NCBI RefSeq assembly: GCF_907164915.1 | Contig: NC_061866.1 | Span: forward strand, 25,189,905 to 25,253,904 | Direction: 5' to 3' | DNA length: 64,000 nt | Source of the DNA: Impatiens glandulifera | Lineage: Eukaryota > Streptophyta > Magnoliopsida > Ericales > Balsaminaceae | In this document: positions 56,838 through 64,000 of the stretch, in pieces | Position numbering within the stretch: the stretch's first letter is position 1 | How the letters are laid out: each line of letters opens with the position of its first letter | Translations under genes and position numbers: made by a program | The notes under the pieces: generated by a model | The model's input: the letters and a program-made list of their open reading frames with translations, nothing else | Told to the model about the DNA's origin: nothing | Databases searched by the model: none

Positions 56838-56845
56838 CTGATGAA
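56838..56845 (+). repeat. 8-bp target site duplication CTGATGAA (left)
   Basis: Identical to 58212-58219. Eight bases is the size made by hAT transposases. Confidence 0.92.
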
Positions 56846-58211
56846 CAGTGCCGTTCCTGAGATTTTTAGGCCTTAGGCGAAAGCACGAAATTGGGGCCCT
56901 ACACATAAACTTCACTTGTGTTTCACCGTTGATCTTCAATAACCTTCCAAGATGCAACATAAATTGTCAACGAAAGTGACTTCTTCTTGCATTTTTAGAT
57001 GCAAAATCATTGATAATTGTATCGTAATTAATATATTCCAAAAAATCTTTTTCAATACATAAAATAGTAAGTCCATTCAATCTATCTTGAGACATCGAAG
57101 ATCTTAGATTTGATAATTTTAACTTAGAAAAACTTCGTTCAGCAGAAGCTACCGTAACAGGTAATGTTAGTAAAATTTGATATACAATAGAGACATTAGG
57201 ATAGAAATCTATTGACATTACAAAATCAAGAATTTCAGCAGCGGGCATATCCAAACTAGGTAAAACAACTTGTAGTATTTTTAGTTCAGAAAACAAATCA
57301 CTCAAATTAACATCACACGTACCTTCATGAGAAAATACATTACAAAATGTGCTACACTTTTCTTTCAATTTGTTTTCATTCAATGCCTTCAACTTTCCAG
57401 AATTCATAAGGAACCCAAATAAGTCATTAAACTCATTCAATTGTTCAAACCTATGTTGAATAAACCAACCATTTCCTATCCTTTTCTTCTCCATTACTTA
57501 ACTTTTGAGAATAGTGAAAATAAGAAAAGCGCCTAGAAATATGATCATAAGGAAACTCAAGATTTAATTCCCGTCTAGGACCCTTTTCAACCAATAAATC
57601 TCTTGTTTTATTATCAAGATTATCCCAATTTATAGGATCATATATATCTACTAGGGGTTTATCCACGAGAGAGATAGAATGGTTGTTTGTTTGACTATTA
57701 TAGGATCCCAATTTATAGGATCATATACATCAGGGTTTATCCCAATTTCAAAGATCTTTACGGCTTAACCACACAAATACACAATCTCAAAACAAAGCAT
57801 AAAAATAAATAACAATCAAACCCTGATGTTGAATTTTCACTTTTAATGGTTAAACCTTACATCAAGGCTCAACCCAGCGAAACAAAGTCACCGTCGAAAT
57901 TATTTTGTTGTCGGTTTCGTTGTGAGTTTCGTTGTCGGTTTCGTTGTCGATGTAGGATATAGAGACTGAGAGAGACAAACAGTGAGACAGACAGAAGGGT
58001 TTTCATTTTTTTGTTCTGGTAGTGTTAGTTTGTTTCTCTATTTGGGCTATAGAGCCATGAGCCAAAAAATCTAACATAATAAAAAAAATACAGAATAAGA
58101 AACTAAAAATCCTTACTAATACTTAGCATATATATAAAAAAAAATGGACCCCTTTTTAGTCCTAGGCCCTAGGCCGTGGCCTAGGGTGCCTACCCCTCCG
58201 GGCTGGGTCTG
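56846..58211 (-). mobile_element. hAT transposon, internally deleted (1366 bp)
   Basis: Left end CAGTGCCGTTCCTGAG, right end reversed CAGACCCAGCCCGGAG; flanked by perfect CTGATGAA duplications. Both ends carry GGCCTTAGGC / CCCTAGGC subterminal words. Inside, on the minus strand, the transposase N-terminus is joined directly to its C-terminus, so this is a deletion derivative. The orientation given is that of the transposase. Confidence 0.9.
56967..57711 (-). pseudogene. hAT (TTF-finger type) transposase, internal deletion and frameshift
   Basis: 57711-57451 gives the N-terminal part ([48 protein letters not shown]) that normally leads into the TTF zinc finger. The frame then changes, and 57494-56967 gives the C-terminal dimerisation domain (LPVTVASAERSFSKLKL, SMSQDRLNGLTILCIEKDF). 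The zinc finger and the catalytic core are missing. A full transposase of this family is about 700-800 residues; about 250 remain. Confidence 0.88.
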
Positions 58212-58790
58212 CTGATGAAAACATGAAGAAGAGAAAAAAGCCTGGTATGAGGGGTCAAAGTTTGCGTATTCGAACTGAAATGGACAACCCTTAAAAAGTG
58301 AGAGTTTGTGGACGATGCGAACAATAAGGACATACAAGACGGAGTTCGCGATATACTGAACGCGATTAATATTTATTATATATTTTATTTTATTGTAATG
58401 TTTATGTTGTGTATTTGATTGTGATGTAATGTTTATTTTATTTTAATGTTTATTAATGTATTTTATTTTAATGTATTTTATTTTATTTTAATTTATAATA
58501 GTTATTTAAATTATTTAATTTAGTGTATTTAATTTTAATTATCTATATTATATTTATAAATTTAAGTAAAAATAAAATATATATGTGTTATTTTATTTTA
58601 ATATTTATATAATATATTTGATTAATAATTTAGAAAGAGAAGATATTAATTAATAGTTAAGTGGGAGATAGGGTTAATTAATGATACAGAGAAAAGTGGA
58701 TGGTTTGAAAAAATAAAAATAAAAGTAGGTAGTTTAAGAAAACTTATTTGAAATATAGGTAGAAGAAGAAAGCTCTAGGGAATTTTGACC

Positions 58791-59100
58791 CTTCAATTGA
58801 AAATAATAATTGTAGCTTTGTTTGGGGATCACTCTCAAGTTAAAATCCAGCTTATTTATACATCTTTAGGTAACCGTGGACTCAGGTGTTCCAATCACAT
58901 GATGGGTAATCATTCAATTTTACAGATTTACTATGATATTATATTTTTAATATCAAATTTAAAAATATAGTAGTTGAAGAATTTTTTTAAAAAATTTAAA
59001 CATATTCTAATTTAGACTATAGTTGATGGATAATTTATATATATTTGTATTAAATATATTTACCATATCATTTTATTTATTTAATATAATTTTTGATAAG
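58791..59100. other. Intergenic DNA
   Basis: AT-rich. No feature recognised. Confidence 0.3.
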
Positions 59101-59165
59101 CAATAGATAAAGCCGGGAACATATATATATTCCAACAGAACCAAAGCCGGAACATATATATTCTC
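59101..59165. repeat. Short tandem duplication
   Basis: CAACAGAACCAAAGCCGGAACATATATA and a preceding partial copy (AAAGCCGGGAACATATATAT): a unit of about 38 bases present nearly twice, at the end of the armadillo fragment. Confidence 0.65.
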
Positions 59166-59385
59166 CCGAAAATAACTCCAACTGAACCAAATGTTTAGCC
59201 GCTCCGACCTCTAGAATCGCCTTGGAATGATTTTTATGTAGGAAGTTATCTGTTTCAGCAAACTTAGCTAGAACGATTAACGCTTCTCTCTCGATCTTTG
59301 GTTCCCTATCTTCTATAAGGTCTACTATCGGAGCTACCAACTCTTTTATGTGATAAGTGGTGAAGGTCACACTACCAACCAATTT
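59150..59385 (-). pseudogene. Armadillo-repeat gene fragment (ARO-like)
   Basis: The minus strand reads SVTFTTYHIKELVAPIVDLI, EDREPKIEREALIVLAKFAE and FLHKNHSKAILEVGAAKHLV, matching part of plant ARMADILLO REPEAT ONLY proteins (two adjacent arm repeats). ARO proteins act in polarised cell growth. Only about 75 codons are present, with no splice sites and no further exons nearby; the right end runs into unrelated DNA. I take it as a captured or left-over fragment. Confidence 0.7.
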
Positions 59386-59905
59386 ATTTTCTGTAAGCTT
59401 TTCATTTCACTATTTCGGTCAAAAAAAAATGTTGAAATTATGTTGTGTCATTTACGATGAGATCATCCTGATTTTGTGTATTTTTTTCATTACTTTTTCT
59501 AGAATTATTTATGTATACTAAAGTTTATTTACTTCAATGTAAAATTTATCAATATGCTAAACATACTTGTGTTTCGTTATCTTGTTTATCATACAAAACT
59601 TCAACTCTATTGACATTGTTTCATAATAACATTTAGGAATTCTTAATGGTAATGAGATTTTTCAACAATTTTATACTAAGATTCAAACCCAATTTCAATA
59701 TTTAATTATTGTCGTAAATACAGATAATATAAAAGAGTTTTTTTTGTCCAAGCTCTAAATCATTGTCAAATTCAAAAACCTGCATCTTCTTCTAAGTTAC
59801 ACGGTCCTTCTATTCTTCTTAAACATAAACGGTTAATTGAGTCATTCCCATATGTCAAAGTTATTTATTGGTTACTGATACTCACTTATTCTCTTATTGG
59901 TAAAG
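59386..59905. other. Intergenic DNA
   Basis: AT-rich. No gene seen. Confidence 0.3.
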
Positions 59906-60186
59906 AGCGCTTGGTTGAATTTCTTTATTTTGACAGAACACTGGGCAAAAATCACATTGCGTTAGCATCCGCAAGGACCATCGCAATGCTTTGTTTTAAT
60001 TAAACAGTCGGATTCCCCTTGTCCGTACCAGTTCTGAATTGACTGTTCACTGCCCGGGAAGGCCCCGTGAGGAGCCATTCCCAGTCCGTCCCCCGGCCGG
60101 CACACAGCGACCCTCTCTCGCCGCGTAAGTAGCTCGAGCAGTCCGCAGACAGCCGACGGGTTTGAGACTGGGACCCCCGTGCCACG
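59906..60186 (-). pseudogene. 26S (25S) rRNA fragment
   Basis: The minus strand reads GGGGGTCCCAGTCTCAAACC, GACTGCTCGAGCTACTTACG, GGCGAGAGAGGGTCGC, GCCGGCCGGGGGACGGACTG, AACTGGTACGGACAAGGGGA, ATCCGACTGTTTAATTAAAA, CAAAGCATTGCGATGGTCC and ends near TTCAACCAAGCGC, a colinear stretch of nuclear large-subunit rRNA. Differences are mainly C-to-T/G-to-A plus small deletions. The open frames across it are accidental. It is about 280 bases of a 3.4-kb gene, so it is a stray rDNA insertion. Confidence 0.92.
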
Positions 60187-60690
60187 ATCTTCCACTTTAA
60201 TCGAACCAATCATATAAAGCCGGCTAGGGCAGACCCAACTTCAATGTTTCTTCACGACATTTCCTATGTTTTAAAAAGATAACTAATTTATAGGGATTAA
60301 GAAAACTAGATTTAGAAGACTACGTGTGATTCAATGCTTGGGGAATCAAAATGTGAGTGCAAACTAAATCACTTTCTACCTCACCACCTCTCTCGCCTAT
60401 TCCACCACATCGCTCATTCCTACTTTGCCACTTCATACATCATGTCTTGAAGGCACTCGAGTACACACAAGGAAGCAAAACCAAGTACACTCTTCACTTG
60501 TCCAATCATTTGGACTGAATCCAACTTGAGAAGATCAGTCAGGTATTTCACTCAATCATACTACTCACAATCTTGATGTACCTATTGCCTTGAGAAAAAC
60601 AACCAAGTCTTGTATGATGCACCCATTAGGCAATTTTGTCATATGAAGGCATGACACCTCATTATGGAGCTTGAATTGTTGCTCACGATA
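60187..60690. other. Unassigned DNA, probably copia-derived
   Basis: No clear frame. It leads into the copia RT remnant at 60700. Confidence 0.35.
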
Positions 60691-60699
60691 ACATACAGG

Positions 60700-62130
60700 T
60701 TCAATGTAACGTCGGTGAAGCTCTAAGGCAACCTTCTTAGAAAGAAGATGTTGATGAATTGCAAGTTATTCAGAAAAAACAGAACATGGTCCATATGCCA
60801 TTTGTCATCTTATAAAAGTCAACAGAATGTAAATGGATATTCAAAGAAAACACAACGTTGATAGATCAGTCGAAACAAAACACATCTGGTGGCAAAATAG
60901 TTCATTGTCAATGGCATCAATTATCAACAGACCCTTTGATCCTGTAGCCTAATTGAATATCATTAAATTTTGTTCATTCTTAACTGCCTGTAGAGATTGG
61001 TCATTGTACCAATTGAATATCAAAGTTATTTTTCTAAATAGAGATTAAGAAGTATACATAGAAATTCCACTTAGTTTGAACTCAGATTCATGAGGAAACA
61101 AAATTTGCAAACTTCACAAATCTTTGTATGGCCTCAAACTTGATATGTTTACAAAATTAGTCACAATATTTGGATACAGTCAAAGCTAAGACTTCTTGTA
61201 ATAAGAAACAAGCTATTCCTAATGTGTTTGTTGACTATATCAAGCTTCCAGATAGTCACTTTCAAATGATGCCGACGAAGAACTCTTGAAATTAAAAGAA
61301 GCTTTGGCAAAAGAATTTAATACTAAAGATCTTAGAAGTATTTTTATGTCACAACGCAAATACTCTTCAAATTTATTAAAAAAAACAAGAATGCTTGATT
61401 ATAAACCAATTAATACTCCCATGGATCCCTACAACAAGATTAGATATAGTTATGTCTTCTTGGTTAATAAAGGGAGATACCAAAAGCTTGTGAGTCGCCT
61501 CATTTACTTGTCACATACATAACCAAATATCGGTTTTTCATTTAAGCGTAATAAATCAATTCATGAATTGTCCTACTCAATCCCACATGGATCTAGTCCA
61601 TAGACTTTTGAGATACATCAATGGTACTCTTAAAAATGGACTAATATTTATAAAGAATGATAATCGAGACATGTTAGTATATACAAAGTAGACTGCCTTA
61701 AAAATATTAGTGACATAATATCCACTTCAACATTTTATACTTTTGAGGGGTAATCTTGTGACCCGGAGAAATAAAAAATAATATGTTGTGAAGCTGAATT
61801 GAGAACTCTTATCCTTGGATATGTCAAGTAATATGAGCTATCAAAATTCTGAAGAATCTTGAAGTCATCAACAGCAATACAATTAAGCTTCATTATGAGA
61901 ATCTTACCATCATCAGTATTGTAAAAAATCCGGTGTCTCACACTAAAACTTTGTATTTTGAATCACACTAAAACTAATTTTTTTTTTTTTTTAATAAAAG
62001 ACATTTCATATTGGAGAAGGTCAACATTGAGATAGTTGAACTTTTTCATATTCCATCAAAGACTCCAGATAAGAGACAACTCTCCCAAGGACAATATTTC
62101 AAAAATTATGTAACAAATTAGGGATACATA
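60700..62130 (+). pseudogene. Ty1/copia RT and RNase H remnant
   Basis: The plus strand, in mixed frames, gives QNVNGYSKK-like and ECKWIFKEKHN (60820), SLYGLKLDM (61115), FMSQRKYSSNLLKKTRMLDY-type words with INTPMDPYNKIR (61340-61440), YQKLVSRLIYLSHT, LVHRLLRYINGTLKNGLIF (61590-61650) and the end of RNase H with NKLGI (62120). The order matches copia pol from RT to its end. It is heavily broken. It differs from the Sirevirus at the left of the window. Confidence 0.78.
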
Positions 62131-62152
62131 TTTTGTAATTTGTACATGTCAA

Positions 62153-62164
62153 CTTGAGGAAGAG
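62153..62164 (+). other. Copia polypurine tract
   Basis: CTTGAGGAAGAG lies directly before TGAATATATTATTATATTG. In related plant copia elements a G-rich tract here primes plus-strand synthesis and sits next to the 3' LTR. Confidence 0.6.
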
Positions 62165-62790
62165 TGAATATATTATTATATTGTAATATAAATGTGGGTT
62201 AGCATATGGTGTAACTACTCACTACCTTTCTCTTTTTAATTATTTTGTATATAATTGATGTATCAACATTTATTTGGACATTATATGATAAGGATCAGAC
62301 ATACATACTGTCTGTTATCCACTCTTAGAAACTTACATTATTGATAGCTCAGCTTTTGTTGAGATGATCCTCTCTTAAATGTATTTAGCAAAGAATGTAA
62401 TGCTTGGCTTCATGTTCCATTGTCATTGATTCCTACTACTTCATTCAACTAGAAGTTACACTTTAAAGAATCCTCAAGGCAATGAATACAGGCATATGAT
62501 CTATTTGCTTAAATTTTCATCTTTATTAGGAAGCTGAAGCCAACAAATACATGAACTCACAATTGTCTTACAAAAAAAGAAAAAAAGTGGCCCAGTGAAG
62601 GAGAAAAAGCTCTAAATAAATACTCCACATACAAATTAGAGCATGTAGTTTGACAAGCCATCTATTGTGTAGGATAAAAGAAAAGAAAAGAAAAAATCAA
62701 GGGAAGAATAACTGAAACCTCTTGAAGAGGAGGAACTGAAGGCTTGAATGGGCGGCTAACTTTTTATGGCATCATTGAATTTAATTAAGA
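62165..62790 (+). repeat. Probable 3' LTR remnant and GET3A 3' flank
   Basis: The sequence starts TGAATATATTATTATATTGT, as a decayed LTR would after the polypurine tract, with a TATATAATTG stretch near 62250. The right limit is not visible. The last part (about 62560-62790) is probably the 3' UTR of the GET3A gene on the minus strand. Confidence 0.4.
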
Positions 62791-62791
62791 A

Positions 62792-63742
62792 TTAGACCTT
62801 TTGTTTTCCTTTTCTTAGTCTTTCTAGTTCTGCTTCAGCATCTTTCAACTGCTCCCTTAGAGATGATACCCTGCTATCCACCTCTTCCACTGTTGCCTTT
62901 AAAGGTTGATATGGTGCCAAAAAATGTTGTGAAAATGATTTTAGTGCTTCCACTCCACAAACCTGCACATTTTGAAACCACATCAAAATGTATGAAAGAA
63001 ACACCAAACAAACCAAAACCTTGACCTGTAATGTTCTGAAAGCAACAAAGACTGTCATTATGACTTCTCACATAGATCTCAGGTCTTAAAGGGGGGGTTT
63101 ATCATTTGAAAAGGGGTTTTGAAAGCATGGTGTTTTAAGGTCAATGAAACGACAAGAAGAGGAAAGACAGAAAAAAAGAAAAAAAAAGAGATGAAAAGTT
63201 AGATTCCGATCAAATAAAACTCAATCATGCAATAAAACTGAAAACTAATTATCTAATAAATTTTTGGCAGCAGAAGAAGTATAACCGCTAAAAATGATAC
63301 CACAAACAGATTAAGGCAAAAGAAAAGGAGGAATGCAGGCAACATAAGAACTTCAAGATGGATAAAAAAATCAACTGTATTTAATGAGAGATTAAAGTTT
63401 TTTACCTCTTCTGGCAGCAATGGTAGCTTAGTGATATGAAAATCATCATATAACATGTAAAATTGATCAATGTATTTTTGTTGCATCCTCATTCTAGCTT
63501 TCAGCAGTCTGGATTCATTAACTGCAAAGGCAGTAGGAATCTATTAATATACGATTCTTTATAAGGGTCAGTGAGATAGACTGTATCATGTAACTAAATG
63601 TACCTTCTTCATAAAACAGCACTTGATTAATAATGATGTTGTGAGTATCTATCTCAAATTTAGTCAGCTCCTGCACAAGCCTCTCAGTTTCATAGAGAGA
63701 AAGAAATTCAGGAATGCAAACACAGACAAATGTCGTTAAATC
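62792..63742 (-). CDS. GET3A: ATPase GET3A-like (ASNA1/ArsA family), C-terminal three exons; rest outside the window
   Basis: Cytosolic ATPase that carries tail-anchored proteins to the ER membrane. Exons on the minus strand: 63742-63604 ([13 protein letters not shown] ... [10 protein letters not shown]), 63521-63406 ([32 protein letters not shown]) and 62962-62792 ([20 protein letters not shown] ... LRKGKQKV, stop TAA). All introns have GT donors and AG acceptors, and the codon split between the first two (G|TT) is in phase. The P-loop and switch regions lie upstream, beyond 64000. The CxxC zinc motif of yeast and animal Get3 is absent (SRLLKAR), as in other plant GET3A proteins. The last 30 residues form a heptad-like coiled coil ([20 protein letters not shown]). 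No frameshift; the gene looks intact as far as seen. Confidence 0.93.
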
Positions 63743-64000
63743 CTGCAACAGGAAAAGTGAGGTCAAATAATGCCAACGGGAAAAAGATGAACTGTAAACA
63801 ATAATAAGTAGCAAGGAGTCTTAGTTCCAAACCAAATGAAAAAAAAAAAGATGAAAAAAAAGTAATGGATTGATGAGGATCTAGCAAGTCCACTTGTTAT
63901 GTAAAGATGTAATGGAGCTAGGCCGATCTCATTGGGCCTGATTTAAGATCATTAGTGGAAGAATATAATTAGTTAGATGTCGTTAACTTACAATTAAAAT
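63743..64000 (-). other. GET3A intron, upstream part cut by the window edge
   Basis: The acceptor TTGCAG is at 63748-63743 and the sequence beyond is AT-rich with a T-tract on the minus strand, without coding signal up to the edge. Confidence 0.75.

Larger units (their letters stand above)
56770..58360 (+). pseudogene. MuDR-type transposase C-terminus, split by a hAT insertion
   Basis: Left piece 56770-56845 reads YWTFPFANNWEKYGVLITDE. After removing 56846-58211 and one copy of the 8-bp duplication, the frame goes on as NMKKRKKPGMRGQSLRI (58220-58270) and to a zinc knuckle CGRCEQ*GHTRRSS (58305-58350). This is the Pro/Lys-rich end with CCHC knuckle known from MuDR transposases. The knuckle has a stop and its last Cys is Ser. 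Confidence 0.65.
56165..58790 (+). mobile_element. MULE with long (about 450 bp) terminal inverted repeats
   Basis: 56165-56612 and 58367-58790 are inverted copies: ATTACATAAACATTACATCAC and AATATATTATATAAATATTA on the left recur reversed on the right, as do the TTAATTAA-rich outer parts ending TTTCAAA-CCATCCACTTTT. Between them lies the C-terminal end of a MuDR-type transposase, split by a hAT element. Long AT-rich inverted repeats and the transposase remnant fit a Mutator-like element. The outer limits are approximate. Confidence 0.75.

Noticed and set aside
59906..60186. Organelle DNA insertion, suggested by the high GC content
   Set aside because: The sequence matches nuclear large-subunit rRNA in order and wording, so rDNA origin is preferred.
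59962..60213. 83- and 69-codon minus-strand frames in GC-rich DNA
   Set aside because: They lie across the 26S rRNA fragment and are accidental.

Overview
This is a 64-kb piece of a plant (eudicot) nuclear genome. Evidence: genes with GT-AG introns and polypyrimidine acceptors, a plant-type phospholipase D with an N-terminal Pro/Tyr-rich region and C2 domain, a plant GET3A-type ATPase, AT-rich intergenic DNA, and dense, nested plant transposable elements. Only two intact-looking host genes are visible: a complete 10-exon phospholipase D beta gene (34504-41027, +) and the 3' exons of a GET3A-like ATPase gene (62792 to past the right edge, -). I cannot name the species.

Layout, left half. 1-8689 (-): a decayed Ty1/copia element of the Sirevirus kind (gag, protease, integrase, RT, RNase H, an extra ORF after pol, a 464-bp tandem duplication, PBS and 5' LTR, called LTR family A). 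8695-10603 (-): an LTR of a second, related family B carrying a minisatellite of a 19-bp hyphenated palindrome. 10985-11900 (-): 3' end of a LINE. About 12480-32385 (+): a decayed Tat/Ogre-like Ty3/gypsy element, split by a long LINE (about 16665-30775, +). The LINE is itself split by a solo LTR B (20673-22549, perfect 5-bp target duplication CAAAG) and a truncated LTR A (23144 to about 24388). This gives a readable insertion order: gypsy, then LINE, then the copia LTRs.

Middle. After a run of three hairpins and 1.2 kb of very AT-rich DNA comes the PLD gene. Its first intron (1.9 kb) holds a duplicated block on either side of an inserted repeat.

Right half. 42019-50488: an 8.5-kb MULE-like element with matching terminal inverted repeats, a broken FAR1/MULE transposase, internal repeats of an AAACTGTAATG motif and a possible Ulp1-associated ORF region. 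Then two copies of a 187-bp MITE, a 5S rRNA pseudogene (51110-51227, -), a CACTA transposon end (52577-52925), an LTR A scrap and a third LTR B (solo, 53405-55014, target duplication CAATC). 56165-58790: a second MULE with roughly 450-bp inverted repeats, into which an internally deleted hAT element inserted (56846-58211, 8-bp duplication CTGATGAA). Finally an armadillo-repeat gene fragment, a 26S rRNA fragment (about 59906-60186, -), a copia RT/RNase H remnant with polypurine tract, and the GET3A gene.

The most unusual structure is LTR family B: all three copies carry, in U3 upstream of the TATA-like box, a palindromic minisatellite whose core (GTTAGACGTGCAGTCTAAC and variants) is kept while the linkers and repeat period differ between copies (28 bp, about 26 bp, about 50 bp).
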